From positions 1 to 34,844 of the forward strand of contig NZ_FQWX01000020.1 of NCBI RefSeq assembly GCF_900129815.1: 34,844 nt of DNA. The letters run 5' to 3'. The DNA comes from Asaccharospora irregularis DSM 2635. GTDB taxonomy: Bacteria; Bacillota; Clostridia; Peptostreptococcales; Peptostreptococcaceae. Position numbers and translations under genes: made by a program. This document shows, one piece after another, positions 9,358-18,643 of the stretch (position 1 is its first letter; each line of letters opens with the position of its first letter). The notes under the pieces are model-generated. The model searched no databases, had not been told where the DNA came from, and saw only the letters and a list, made by a program, of their open reading frames with translations.

Positions 9358-9441
9358 TAGTTCAGGGGAGCGAATTAGCTGAGAGGAGATTTTTATCTCG
9401 ACCCTTTAACCTGTATGGATAATGCCAGCGTAGGGAGAAAA
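9358..9441 (+). promoter_or_regulatory. TPP (thiamine pyrophosphate, THI-box) riboswitch
   Basis: The conserved aptamer blocks are present in order: CAGGGGAGC, GCTGAGAGG, a short variable stem, ACCCTTTAACCTG, then GGATAATGCCAGCGTAGGGA. These are the pyrimidine- and pyrophosphate-sensing arms of the TPP aptamer. A terminator follows within 20 nt, so the switch should act by premature termination when TPP is abundant, shutting off the downstream importer. The 3' aptamer strand CGTAGGGA (9429-9436) can instead pair with TCCCTATG (9463-9470) inside the terminator, a plausible antiterminator. Confidence 0.95.
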
Positions 9442-9455
9442 CAAGAGTGCTAAAC

Positions 9456-9488
9456 AAACCTATCCCTATGGGATAGGTTTTTATTTTG
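9456..9488 (+). terminator. Riboswitch expression-platform terminator
   Basis: A perfect 10-bp stem AAACCTATCC (9456-9465) / GGATAGGTTT (9471-9480) with a short loop is followed by a TTATTTT tract. It lies between the TPP aptamer and the first gene and overlaps the candidate antiterminator pairing. Confidence 0.92.
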
Positions 9489-9525
9489 TATTTTAAAAAA
9501 TAATATATAAGAAAGGGTGATTAAA

Positions 9526-9816
9526 GTGGTTATAGCAGATGTTGCAGTAATGCCATTAAGACCTTATAAAGGTGAGGAAGAGATGTACAAGGTAGTGGAT
9601 GCTTGTATAGAAGAAATACAAAAAAGTGGGCTTAAGTATGAAATAGGAGCTATGAGTACCACTTTTGAAGGCGAATTCGATGAGGTTTTTGATCTTTTAA
9701 AGAAGGTTCACAAATTACCATTTGAATTAGGATGTGAAAGAGTTATAACAGTGGCTAGAGTGGATGAAAAATCTGGAGGCTTAACTATAGATGAAAAACT
9801 TAAAAATCATAGATAG
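9526..9816 (+). CDS. Thiamine-binding protein (DUF77 / MTH1187-YkoF family)
   Basis: A 96-residue protein whose DVAVMPL start and alternating beta/alpha pattern match the Thiamine_BP (DUF77) family, related to the thiamine/HMP-binding protein YkoF. The GTG at 9526 is preferred because GAAAGGG (9511-9517) lies 8 nt ahead; an in-frame GTG three codons earlier overlaps the SD. It is the first gene behind the TPP riboswitch and overlaps the permease gene by 26 nt, implying translational coupling. It has no signal peptide, so it should be cytoplasmic. It may bind thiamine or a pyrimidine precursor for the importer; that role is inferred from context. Confidence 0.8.
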   Translation: MVIADVAVMPLRPYKGEEEMYKVVDACIEEIQKSGLKYEIGAMSTTFEGEFDEVFDLLKKVHKLPFELGCERVITVARVDEKSGGLTIDEKLKNHR

Positions 9817-10552
9817 GATAAAATCCAGCATATATCCAATAACTACATTTTTACTTATATTGGTTATTTGGCAGGTAGTAGTTGAAACTTTAAACATACC
9901 ACAGTACATATTGCCAACGCCAATAGATATAATAGAGGTATTTTCTAAGGACTACAAAAACTTATACATACATTCATTAGTTACCTTAGAAGAGGCAGTA
10001 CTAGGATTAATTATAGCAATATCGCTTTCATTGATAGTAGGGGTGATTATGGATTTTATACCTATATTTAAAAAATGTTTTTACCCAATAATGTTAGTGA
10101 CGCAGATGATACCTACAATAACAATAGCACCACTACTTATAATATGGTTTGGGTTTGGGGAGCTACCTAAAATTTTGATGGTATGCTTAACATGCTTTTT
10201 CCCAATACTTGTAAATTTCGTAGATGGAATAGAGAATATAGACAGAGATTATTTGAATTTATTTAAGACTATGCAATCAAACAAAATAAATACTTTTGTA
10301 CATTTGAAATTTCCTATGTCCATGGACAAGTTTTTCTCAGGTCTTAAAATATCGTCAACCTACGCAGTTATGGCAGCTACTGTTGCAGAATGGTTGGGGG
10401 GTACCCAAGGGCTAGGAGTATATATGGTAAGATCTAAAAGTGCATATGCACTTGATAAAGTTTTTGCCTCGACTATAATAGTTGTGATTTTGAGTCTATT
10501 ATTTGTAGGTGTTTGTGAAAGTATCAAAAAAGTAGTGCTTAAAAAGAACTAA
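9791..10552 (+). CDS. thiX: ABC transporter permease, ThiX-type (thiamine pyrimidine precursor importer)
   Basis: A 253-residue permease with about six hydrophobic segments and a BPD-type cytoplasmic loop near residues 150-185, in the position of the EAA motif that docks the ATPase. It belongs to the nitrate/sulfonate/taurine (SsuC/TauC/ThiX) permease branch. Its ATG lies inside the 3' end of the preceding gene, with TGGAGG 10 nt upstream. Position behind a TPP riboswitch together with an NMT1-type binding protein and an ATPase points to uptake of an aminopyrimidine thiamine precursor. It could also carry thiamine itself. Confidence 0.85.
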   Translation: MKNLKIIDRIKSSIYPITTFLLILVIWQVVVETLNIPQYILPTPIDIIEVFSKDYKNLYIHSLVTLEEAVLGLIIAISLSLIVGVIMDFIPIFKKCFYPIMLVTQMIPTITIAPLLIIWFGFGELPKILMVCLTCFFPILVNFVDGIENIDRDYLNLFKTMQSNKINTFVHLKFPMSMDKFFSGLKISSTYAVMAATVAEWLGGTQGLGVYMVRSKSAYALDKVFASTIIVVILSLLFVGVCESIKKVVLKKN

Positions 10553-10577
10553 AAATTAATTAAACTTGGAGGTTACC

Positions 10578-11591
10578 ATGAAACTAAAAAAATTAGGTAT
10601 ACTGGGATTAGCAAGTGCACTTATGTTATCAACTCTAACAGGTTGTGCTTCAAATAAGTCAGATAAAAAGAAAGAAGACAGCAAAGAACTTGAAAAAGTA
10701 ACTATGGTTTTAGACTGGACACCAAATACTAACCATACAGGGTTATTTGTTGCTCTTGAGAATGGATACTTCAAAGAAGAAGGATTGGATGTTGAAATAG
10801 TACAACCATCTGATAGTGGAGCTGCTACTTTAGTTGCTACAGGAAAAGCTGATTTTGGTATAAGTTATCAAGAAGAAGTTACTTATGCAAAAACAAGCAA
10901 GGATCCACTTCCTATAAAGGCTGTTGCAACCGTTATACAGCACAACACATCAGGGTTTGCATCACCTAAAGAAAAAAATATAACTACACCTAAGGATTTT
11001 GAAGGTAAAACTTACGGTGGATGGGGTTCACCATCTGAAAATGCAGTGTTTGAGGCAGTTATGAAGAAAAATGGAGCTGATTTTAGCAAGTTAAATATAG
11101 TTGATATCGGTCAAGATGATTTCTTTACAGCTACAAGTAAGAGTATAGACTTTGCATGGATATTTGAAGGATGGGACGGAGTTAATGCAGAGATAATAGG
11201 AAAAGAACTAAACTATATCCCAGTAAAAGATTTAGATGAGAGATTAGATTATTACACTCCTTTGATAATATCTAATGAAAAATTATTAAAAGAAAATCCA
11301 GAACTTGCAAAGAAATTTTTAAAGGCAACTACTAAGGGTTATGAGTATTCTATAGAAAATCCTGAAAAAGCTGCTAAAATGTTATTAAAACATGCCCCAG
11401 AAATAGATGAAAAATTGGCTATAAAGAGTCAGGAGTACCTAGCTGATAAGTACAAAGATGATGCACCTAGATGGGGAGAAATGAAAGACAGTGTATGGAA
11501 TAATTATACAGAGTTCTTAACTGAATATAAATTAATAGAAAAAGGTATGAAGGCGAGCGAGGCTTATACTAATGAATTCTTACCACAATAA
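10578..11591 (+). CDS. thiY: ABC importer substrate-binding lipoprotein, ThiY/NMT1-THI5-like
   Basis: A 337-residue lipoprotein with the lipobox LTGC at Cys23. The mature N terminus carries the [11 protein letters not shown] signature seen in ThiY/THI5-like aminopyrimidine-binding proteins, and the fold is that of an NMT1 periplasmic-binding protein. ATG 10578 is chosen over an upstream in-frame TTG because TTGGAGG (10566-10572) is clearly the SD. It overlaps the ATPase gene by 20 nt. Family knowledge says ThiY captures formylaminopyrimidine for thiamine salvage; the riboswitch upstream supports this. No thiamine biosynthesis genes lie in this operon. Confidence 0.88.
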   Translation: MKLKKLGILGLASALMLSTLTGCASNKSDKKKEDSKELEKVTMVLDWTPNTNHTGLFVALENGYFKEEGLDVEIVQPSDSGAATLVATGKADFGISYQEEVTYAKTSKDPLPIKAVATVIQHNTSGFASPKEKNITTPKDFEGKTYGGWGSPSENAVFEAVMKKNGADFSKLNIVDIGQDDFFTATSKSIDFAWIFEGWDGVNAEIIGKELNYIPVKDLDERLDYYTPLIISNEKLLKENPELAKKFLKATTKGYEYSIENPEKAAKMLLKHAPEIDEKLAIKSQEYLADKYKDDAPRWGEMKDSVWNNYTEFLTEYKLIEKGMKASEAYTNEFLPQ

Positions 11592-12294
11592 AAAAATAAA
11601 AATATCTATAGAAAATTTATGTAAAAATTACGATGACGTAGAAGTTTTAAAAGACATAAATATAAAGGTATATGAAGGTGAATTTGTATCTATCTTAGGG
11701 CCAAGTGGATGTGGGAAAAGTACCATATTTAATATAGTAGCAAATTTAACTAGCTATAGTAGTGGCAGTTTAAATATAGATGGAAAACTAAGCTATATGT
11801 ACCAAAAGGATTTGCTTTTGCCATACAAGACTATAATAGATAATGTTTCTCTTCCTATTATTTTAAAAAAAGAGAAAAAGAAAAAAGCTCACGAGGTAGT
11901 AAAACCATACTTTGAAATTTTTGGACTTAGTGGGTATGAATATAAATATCCAAAAGAGCTTTCCGGGGGAATGAAACAAAGGGCAAATTTCCTTAGAACA
12001 TTTATGAATTCTAATGACATAATGCTTTTAGATGAACCCTTTGGAGCACTTGACTCAATAACGAAAACTTCTATGCAAAAATGGCTATTAGATGTTAAAA
12101 AAAAGGTCAACTCTACTATACTTCTTATAACTCATGATATAGATGAAGCTATAATGCTATCAGATAGGGTTTATGTACTATCTAAAAGGCCAGCGGTAGT
12201 AAAAAAAGAGTTCTTTATTGATAGAAGTCAGGATAATGAATATAGTTCAGATGACATCTCTAAATTAAAAAAAGAAATACTTGAATTACTTTAG
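11572..12294 (+). CDS. thiZ: ABC transporter ATP-binding protein, ThiZ-type
   Basis: A 240-residue ABC ATPase of the nitrate/sulfonate/taurine importer branch. It shows Walker [10 protein letters not shown], signature LSGGMKQR, Walker B IMLLDEP followed by FGALD, and the H-loop THD. It begins within the last 20 nt of the binding-protein gene, so translation is probably coupled. It completes the permease, binding protein and ATPase set and would energise precursor uptake. It is the last gene of the riboswitch operon and a terminator follows. Confidence 0.92.
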   Translation: MNSYHNKKIKISIENLCKNYDDVEVLKDINIKVYEGEFVSILGPSGCGKSTIFNIVANLTSYSSGSLNIDGKLSYMYQKDLLLPYKTIIDNVSLPIILKKEKKKKAHEVVKPYFEIFGLSGYEYKYPKELSGGMKQRANFLRTFMNSNDIMLLDEPFGALDSITKTSMQKWLLDVKKKVNSTILLITHDIDEAIMLSDRVYVLSKRPAVVKKEFFIDRSQDNEYSSDDISKLKKEILELL

Positions 12295-12304
12295 TTTAAC
12301 TAGA

Positions 12305-12353
12305 AAATAATGCATGTTCCATATAAATATTTTGGGCATGTATTATTTTTTTG
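12305..12353 (+). terminator. Terminator of the thi transport operon
   Basis: AAATAATGCATG (12305-12316) pairs with CATGTATTATTT (12337-12348) with one G-U pair, and a run of T follows. It separates the importer operon from mutS. Confidence 0.8.
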
Positions 12354-12360
12354 TCCAATA

Positions 12361-12389
12361 TTAATAATACTTAGTAACTGTGATATAAT
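12361..12389 (+). promoter_or_regulatory. Candidate promoter for mutS-mutL-miaA
   Basis: TATAAT (12384-12389) with an upstream TG (extended -10) and a weak TTAATA (12361-12366) 17 nt before it. It lies 30 nt ahead of the mutS ATG, which also has a strong AAAGGAGG SD. Confidence 0.55.
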
Positions 12390-12418
12390 AAATATTTAGA
12401 AGCAAAGGAGGTTCGAAG

Positions 12419-15235
12419 ATGCAAATAGATAGAGACAAACTTACTCCAATGATGAAACAGTACTTTGATGTAAAGGATAGATATCAGGACTGTATCCTAT
12501 TTTTTAGGCTGGGAGATTTCTATGAAATGTTCTTTGAAGATGCAGTTGTAGCTTCAAAAGTACTTGAAATAGCATTGACCGGGAAATCATGTGGGCTTGA
12601 AGATCGTGCGCCAATGTGTGGAATTCCATTTCACTCGGCTAATTCGTATATATCAAAGCTTGTAGAAAACGGGTACAAGGTAGCAATAGGAGAACAAATG
12701 GAAGATCCTGCTACTACAAAAGGAATTGTAAAAAGAGATGTAATAAGGGTAATAACTCCTGGAACTGTTTTAGAGGGAAATTTACTTGAAAATAAAAAAA
12801 ACAACTACTTACTAGCTCTGTATAAAGAAGATGAGAATGTAGGACTAACATATGTGGATATAAGTACGGGAGAGGTAAACGCCACATATCTACATTCAAG
12901 CAAGGTAGTAGAGGAAATAGCTAAAATACACCCAACAGAAATAATACTAAATGACTTAGGGTTTATGCCAGAAATTAAAGACATAGCAATCCTTAGCAAT
13001 ATATACATAAATGAAAAATTTAGTGAAGAATACTTGGATACGGATATATTAAATAAATATTTTTCAAAAGAGTATTTAAGGAGTTTAAAGTTAGATAATT
13101 CTGGCGCAATAAAGTTGAGTTTATCTATACTTTTAAACTATATATACAATACTCAAAAGCAAATAACATCTAATATAAATAATATAAATATATATAATTC
13201 ATCTGAATTTATGGTACTTGATATGTTCACTAGAGTAAATCTAGAACTAACTCAAACTATAAGAGGAAACAAAAAGAAGGGATCTTTGCTTCATGTGCTT
13301 GATAGAACATCTACGGCTATGGGTGGAAGATTGCTTAGGAAATATGTTGAGGAACCGTTGGTAAATAAAAATAAGATAGAAGAGAGATTAAATCTAATAG
13401 AAGAGATAAAAAATGATTTTGGGTTAAGAGAAGACTTAAACGATATATTAAAAAATATCTATGATATAGAGAGAATCTGTGGAAAGATAGCATTTGAAAA
13501 AGTAACACCAAAAGAGATGATAAACTTAAGAAACTCTATAGAAAAGCTTCCAAACCTAAAGGAAATCATAGATTTATCAACTGCAAAAACACTCAGAGAA
13601 AGTATAGAAAATCTAGATACATTAGAAGATATTTACAATTTAATAGATGAGGCTATAATTGAAGAGCCATCAATAACTATCAAAGACGGAAATATAATTA
13701 AATCTGAATTTAACAATGAACTAAAGGAACTTAGAGATATATCTAAAAACGGCGCCTTTATGATAAAAGAAGTGGAAAATCGAGAGAGGGAAAAAACAGG
13801 GGTTAAATCTTTAAAAGTTGGATTTAATAAGGTTTTCGGATACTATATAGAAATAACAAAGGCAAATTTACAATCAGCAAAAATTGATGATGGATATATA
13901 AGAAAGCAAACTCTAAGCAATGCAGAAAGATTTATAACAGGGGAATTAAAAGAGATAGAGGATAAGATACTTAATGCAGAGGAAAAAATAAAAGTATTAG
14001 AGTATGAAATATTTGTAGAAATTAGGCAAACTATATATAAAAATATAGATAGAATACAAAAGGTGGCTAAAACAATTGCAAATATAGATGTACTTACATC
14101 TCTAGCAACTGTAGCTCATATAAACGGATATATAAAACCAGAAATAAACGAAGAAAATAAGTTGGATATAAGAAATGGACGTCATCCCGTGGTTGAAAAT
14201 ATAATAGGAGAAGAAAATTTCGTACCAAATGATACTTATTTAAACACTGGGAAAAATATAATAAACATAATAACAGGACCTAATATGGCAGGAAAATCCA
14301 CTTATATGAGGCAGAGTGCAATAATAGTTTTGATGGCACACATAGGCTCGTTTGTTCCAGCTGAGTATGCAAATATATCTGTATGTGATAGAATTTTTAC
14401 AAGGGTTGGTGCAAGTGATGATTTATCACAAGGTCAGTCTACATTTATGGTTGAGATGACTGAAGTGTCTCAAATACTAAGGAATGCAACAGAAAAAAGC
14501 TTAGTGATACTTGATGAAATCGGAAGAGGGACAAGTACCTATGATGGTATAAGCTTGGCATGGTCGATAGTAGAGTATATTCAAAGTCATATAAAATGTA
14601 AGACTTTATTTGCTACTCACTATCATGAACTTACAGACCTTGAAAATAAATTTGATGAAGTTAAAAATTATTCAATAGCTGTTAAAGAACAGGGAGAAAG
14701 TATAATTTTCCTTAGAAAAATCATTCCACAAGGGGCAGATAAAAGCTATGGAATATACGTTGCGAAACTAGCGAAACTTCCAGATGAGGTAATAGATAGG
14801 GCAAAAAATATTTTAAAAGACTTAGAGAAAAACCATGTAGATAATAACATAAATATAAATAAAAAAAGAAGTGAAGATAGAAAAAATTTAGCTGTAGACA
14901 ATAGAGATAAAGTAATTGAGTTAGAACAAGAAATATTTAGAATTACAAATAATGATTTTAAAAATAAATATGAGGCATTAAGAGCAGAGCACGAAATACT
15001 CTTAAAAAATTACAAACACATAAAAGTAGATTATGAAAAATTAGAAGAACAATTAAACAACAAAAAAGAGAGTAGTGAGGCTCAAACTACACAAATAGCA
15101 TTTGATATTATGAAAAATGATGATACTGATGATATCTTAATAAAAGAAATTTTGGATTTAGATATCTTGAATATGACCCCATTAGATGCAATGAATGTGT
15201 TATATAGTCTTCACAAAAAGGCAAAAAACAAATAA
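12419..15235 (+). CDS. mutS: DNA mismatch repair protein MutS
   Basis: A 938-residue mismatch-recognition ATPase. The mismatch-contacting Phe-x-Glu motif is present as F34-Y-E36 in GDFYEMF. The ATPase domain has Walker A GPNMAGKST (620-628), a Walker B with LDEIGRGTSTYDG, and the conserved ATHYHEL signature. The C-terminal region contains predicted coiled-coil and dimerisation segments. Length is slightly above the usual 850-900, mainly from the charged C-terminal part. It is followed after 28 nt by mutL. It binds mismatches and recruits MutL. Confidence 0.98.
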   Translation: MQIDRDKLTPMMKQYFDVKDRYQDCILFFRLGDFYEMFFEDAVVASKVLEIALTGKSCGLEDRAPMCGIPFHSANSYISKLVENGYKVAIGEQMEDPATTKGIVKRDVIRVITPGTVLEGNLLENKKNNYLLALYKEDENVGLTYVDISTGEVNATYLHSSKVVEEIAKIHPTEIILNDLGFMPEIKDIAILSNIYINEKFSEEYLDTDILNKYFSKEYLRSLKLDNSGAIKLSLSILLNYIYNTQKQITSNINNINIYNSSEFMVLDMFTRVNLELTQTIRGNKKKGSLLHVLDRTSTAMGGRLLRKYVEEPLVNKNKIEERLNLIEEIKNDFGLREDLNDILKNIYDIERICGKIAFEKVTPKEMINLRNSIEKLPNLKEIIDLSTAKTLRESIENLDTLEDIYNLIDEAIIEEPSITIKDGNIIKSEFNNELKELRDISKNGAFMIKEVENREREKTGVKSLKVGFNKVFGYYIEITKANLQSAKIDDGYIRKQTLSNAERFITGELKEIEDKILNAEEKIKVLEYEIFVEIRQTIYKNIDRIQKVAKTIANIDVLTSLATVAHINGYIKPEINEENKLDIRNGRHPVVENIIGEENFVPNDTYLNTGKNIINIITGPNMAGKSTYMRQSAIIVLMAHIGSFVPAEYANISVCDRIFTRVGASDDLSQGQSTFMVEMTEVSQILRNATEKSLVILDEIGRGTSTYDGISLAWSIVEYIQSHIKCKTLFATHYHELTDLENKFDEVKNYSIAVKEQGESIIFLRKIIPQGADKSYGIYVAKLAKLPDEVIDRAKNILKDLEKNHVDNNININKKRSEDRKNLAVDNRDKVIELEQEIFRITNNDFKNKYEALRAEHEILLKNYKHIKVDYEKLEEQLNNKKESSEAQTTQIAFDIMKNDDTDDILIKEILDLDILNMTPLDAMNVLYSLHKKAKNK

Positions 15236-15263
15236 TATTTAAATTACCTCATGGAGGTGCAAA

Positions 15264-17249
15264 ATGAAAAATAAAATTAATGTATTAGATGATTTGACAA
15301 TAAATAAAATAGCTGCAGGAGAGGTAGTTGAAAGACCCTCTTCTGTAGTAAAAGAACTTATAGAAAATAGTATAGATGCCAACTCATCTAAAGTTACTAT
15401 AGAGATAGTTGATGGAGGCAAAAAACTAATTAGAATTACAGATGATGGAATAGGTATTTTATCTAGTGAAGTTGATAAGTCATTTTTAAGACATGCTACA
15501 AGCAAGATAAAAAGGTTGGAGGATTTGGATAATTTATATTCTCTAGGATTTAGAGGTGAGGCACTAGCTTCAATATCTTCAGTATCAAAACTAGAGATGA
15601 TTACAAAAACTAAAGATGAACCTATTGGGACAAAGGTAGTTTTAGAGGGTGGAAAGGTAATATTAAAAGAACCTATAGGATGTGTAAATGGTACTACACT
15701 AATAATAAGTGACATATTTTTTAATACACCAGCTAGACAAAAGTTTCTAAAATCAACACATGCAGAAACTATAAATATTAGTGATTTAATAAATAAGCTG
15801 GCAATAGGAAACCCCAAAATACAATTTAAATATATAAATAACAATAAACCAATGTTAAATACACCTGGAGATGGGAAACTTATAAATGTAATAAGGAGTG
15901 TCTATGGAAAGGATGTAACTGAAAACTTAGTAGAAATAGATTTTAAAAATAATCACTTTGAACTAAGTGGATATATAGGTACAAATAATGTATATAGAGC
16001 AAATAAAAATCTTCAACACATTTATATAAACAATCGATTTGTAAAAAGTAAAGTTATATTAGATGCGATATCTGAGAGTTACAAGTCTATTATACCTATA
16101 AACAAGCATGCTGTATGTTTTTTAAACTTAAAGGTTAATCCATCTACTATAGATGTAAATATACATCCAAATAAGATGGAGATAAAATTTGAAAGTGAAA
16201 AGGAAATATATGTAGAGCTTAAAGACTACTTAAAGGGTAAGTTATTGCAATCTAACCTAGTTGGTATATACAAAAACTATGATGATAAATATGTAAACAA
16301 AAAAGAGAATCAGTTATACAATACAGAAAATAACCCAGAAAATAATCCGGACAATAAAGAAGACAATAAAATAGAAGTTGTGACAGTTCCTAAGGATGAG
16401 GATTTAAATTCATTTAAATCTGTTAGTGAGGTTTTGGAATCTATAAACAAAAAATCAGAGAGAATGCTAGATACAAAGCTATCAGTTGACAATATAAATA
16501 AGGAAAGTTTAAAAATACTAGATAATATAAGCAAGGATTTAGATAATACTGTATCATATAAAGAAGATGACAACAATAGTGAAGATATTGTAGAAGATGA
16601 AGGTATTCAAGAGGGATTTTTTGAAGATACGAGTTTTGAAAAAGAAAAGACTTTGCAAAAAAGTACTAAATTTACTCTAAGTGGTTATAATGTAATAGGT
16701 GTAGTATTTAATACGTATATAATCCTATGCAAGGAAGATTCTATGTATTTACTAGATCAGCATGCAGCACACGAGAGAGTACTATATGAAAAGTACATGA
16801 ATAAATTCTATAGCCGAGATATAGACATACAAATGTTAATTGATCCTATAGTAATGGAACTTTCAAGTGTTGATATTTTACAAGTTGAAAAGCACCTAGA
16901 TTTGTTTTTAAAATTTGGTTTTGAAATAGAGATGTTTGGAAACAATCATATAGTTATAAGGAGTGTACCTAATATATTTGGATTACCAGAATCAGAAAAA
17001 TTTATACTTCAAATAATAGACAATATAGATGATATAAAAAACAACTATGAGTTAAAGGGCGAGAAGTTTGCATCTATGGCTTGTAGGTCTGCAATAAAGG
17101 CAAATGATAAGATATATAATATAGAAATAGACAAGTTATTATCACAAATAGAGGAATGTGAAAATCCTTTTACATGCCCCCATGGAAGGCCTATAATGGT
17201 TGAAATATCAAAAAACGAAATAGAAAAAATGTTCAAAAGAATTATGTAA
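15264..17249 (+). CDS. mutL: DNA mismatch repair protein MutL (endonuclease type)
   Basis: A 661-residue GHKL ATPase. The N-terminal domain has VVERPSSVVKELIENSIDA (N and metal site), DDGIGI and GFRGEAL. The C-terminal domain carries the endonuclease metal motif DQHAAHERVLYE beginning at D498, plus ACRSAIKAND and CPHGRP. MutL here should therefore nick DNA itself, as in bacteria lacking MutH. The linker (about 340-460) is low complexity, rich in Asn, Asp, Glu and Lys. SD GGAGGTG lies just upstream of the ATG. It acts with MutS, encoded immediately before. Confidence 0.98.
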   Translation: MKNKINVLDDLTINKIAAGEVVERPSSVVKELIENSIDANSSKVTIEIVDGGKKLIRITDDGIGILSSEVDKSFLRHATSKIKRLEDLDNLYSLGFRGEALASISSVSKLEMITKTKDEPIGTKVVLEGGKVILKEPIGCVNGTTLIISDIFFNTPARQKFLKSTHAETINISDLINKLAIGNPKIQFKYINNNKPMLNTPGDGKLINVIRSVYGKDVTENLVEIDFKNNHFELSGYIGTNNVYRANKNLQHIYINNRFVKSKVILDAISESYKSIIPINKHAVCFLNLKVNPSTIDVNIHPNKMEIKFESEKEIYVELKDYLKGKLLQSNLVGIYKNYDDKYVNKKENQLYNTENNPENNPDNKEDNKIEVVTVPKDEDLNSFKSVSEVLESINKKSERMLDTKLSVDNINKESLKILDNISKDLDNTVSYKEDDNNSEDIVEDEGIQEGFFEDTSFEKEKTLQKSTKFTLSGYNVIGVVFNTYIILCKEDSMYLLDQHAAHERVLYEKYMNKFYSRDIDIQMLIDPIVMELSSVDILQVEKHLDLFLKFGFEIEMFGNNHIVIRSVPNIFGLPESEKFILQIIDNIDDIKNNYELKGEKFASMACRSAIKANDKIYNIEIDKLLSQIEECENPFTCPHGRPIMVEISKNEIEKMFKRIM

Positions 17250-17288
17250 ACAGTTAAACTTACAATGAAAATTTAGGGAAGGAATACT

Positions 17289-18221
17289 ATGAATAAGATA
17301 CCGATTATAATACTTACTGGTCCGACTGCTGTTGGGAAAACGGATTTATCTATAAGACTAGCTAAGAGATTAAATGCAGAAATAATATCGGCTGACTCTA
17401 TGCAAATATATAAGCATATGGATATAGGGAGTGCAAAGGTTACAAATGAGGAGATGGATGGAGTAAAACACCATATGATAGACGAAGTAGATCCAGATTT
17501 TGCATTTTCTGTCTCTGAATTTCAAAGAAGGGCTGATATTTATATAGAAAAAATCAATAAAGAAGGCAAAAATGTTTTAGTAACAGGAGGGACAGGTCTT
17601 TATTTAAATTCTTTAATATATAAGATGGATTTTGCCAAATCCAGTGCAGACAATGAACTAAGAGACAAATTATCAATTGAACTAAAAGAAAAAGGTATAG
17701 ACCATATGCACAACAAACTAAAAGAGTTAGATGAAGAAGCTGCAAATAGAATACATAAAAACAACACAAAAAGGGTTATAAGAGCACTAGAAGTATGCCT
17801 TAGTGGCAAGAAGATGAATGACTTTTCTAGTGATTTAAAATTTAATGAAAAATATGAACCTATAATAATAGTCTTAAACAGAGACAGAGAACATTTATAT
17901 GAAAGAATAAATAAACGTGTAGATATAATGCTGGAAAATGGACTTATAGATGAAGTAAAAGACCTTTTAGATAGGGGATACACTAAGGACATGATATCTA
18001 TGCAGGGTATAGGATACAAAGAGATAATAAAGTATTTAAATGGAGAGTATAGCTATGATGAAGCTATAGAAATAATAAAAAGGGATTCAAGAAGATATGC
18101 AAAAAGGCAAATAACTTGGTTTAAAAGGTATGACTTGGCTAAATGGTTTGATTTAGACAAATACGAGGACATTAAATTACTTGAAGAAGATATAATACTT
18201 CATGTTGAAAATTTATTATAA
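17289..18221 (+). CDS. miaA: tRNA dimethylallyltransferase MiaA
   Basis: A 310-residue enzyme that transfers a dimethylallyl group to A37 of tRNAs reading U-starting codons. The P-loop GPTAVGKT (10-17), the SADSMQIY motif and the VTGGTGLY motif are all intact, and QGIGYKEI and RRYAKRQITWF near the C terminus match the family. SD AGGGAAGG is 6 nt upstream. It lies 39 nt after mutL and ahead of hfq, the standard Gram-positive order. MiaB, encoded upstream in the window, uses its product. Confidence 0.97.
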   Translation: MNKIPIIILTGPTAVGKTDLSIRLAKRLNAEIISADSMQIYKHMDIGSAKVTNEEMDGVKHHMIDEVDPDFAFSVSEFQRRADIYIEKINKEGKNVLVTGGTGLYLNSLIYKMDFAKSSADNELRDKLSIELKEKGIDHMHNKLKELDEEAANRIHKNNTKRVIRALEVCLSGKKMNDFSSDLKFNEKYEPIIIVLNRDREHLYERINKRVDIMLENGLIDEVKDLLDRGYTKDMISMQGIGYKEIIKYLNGEYSYDEAIEIIKRDSRRYAKRQITWFKRYDLAKWFDLDKYEDIKLLEEDIILHVENLL

Positions 18222-18324
18222 GTTCTATAAAATAGAAGATAGTAAATATACTAAAAAATAAAGATTGTGAATAGTATGGAGTTTGAAAATAACTAATATT
18301 TAATTTTTGGGAGGAACCAATCTA

Positions 18325-18594
18325 ATGAAAAATTCGGTTTTAAATCTACAGGACTTATTTCTAAACAATGCAAGGAAAGAGAAAGTAGCAGTGGTTATAT
18401 ACTTGGTTAATGGGGTTCAGGTAAAAGGGTATGTTAGAGGATTTGACAGTTATATAATATTAGTAGAAGGGGAAAACAGACAGCAAAATATGATATATAA
18501 ACATGCAGTGTCTACTATACAACCTGCTAAGTATATAAATTTACAAAACCAAAATCAACAACAGTTTAATGGATACAACAATAATAATAAATAG
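18325..18594 (+). CDS. hfq: RNA chaperone Hfq
   Basis: An 89-residue Sm-like protein that binds small RNAs and mRNAs as a hexamer. Sm1 covers about residues 15-45, with VKGYVRGFDSY, and Sm2 contains the typical YKHAVSTI (about 60-67). The tail (about 75-89) is strongly Asn/Gln-rich and probably disordered. ATG 18325 is chosen; an in-frame TTG six codons earlier lies on the GGGAGGA SD itself. It follows miaA by 103 nt, and no clear separate promoter is visible in that gap. Confidence 0.95.
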   Translation: MKNSVLNLQDLFLNNARKEKVAVVIYLVNGVQVKGYVRGFDSYIILVEGENRQQNMIYKHAVSTIQPAKYINLQNQNQQQFNGYNNNNK

Positions 18595-18605
18595 ATAGAA
18601 AATAG

Positions 18606-18640
18606 AGGGATACCAATTTTACTTAGAGGTATCCCTTTTT
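18606..18640 (+). terminator. Terminator after hfq, likely bidirectional
   Basis: A perfect 9-bp stem AGGGATACC (18606-18614) / GGTATCCCT (18628-18636) runs into TTTTT. The convergent binding-protein gene ends 4 nt beyond, so the element may serve both strands. Confidence 0.92.
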
Positions 18641-18643
18641 ATG

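Noticed and set aside
15239-15844. Long open frame (201 codons) on the minus strand opposite the start of mutL
   Set aside because: It lies entirely over the conserved MutL ATPase domain, has hydrophobic repetitive composition typical of antisense frames in A/T-rich genes, and resembles no protein I know.
17600-18019. Minus-strand frame of 139 codons over miaA
   Set aside because: It is antisense to conserved MiaA sequence and rich in Ser/Leu/Phe, a shadow frame.
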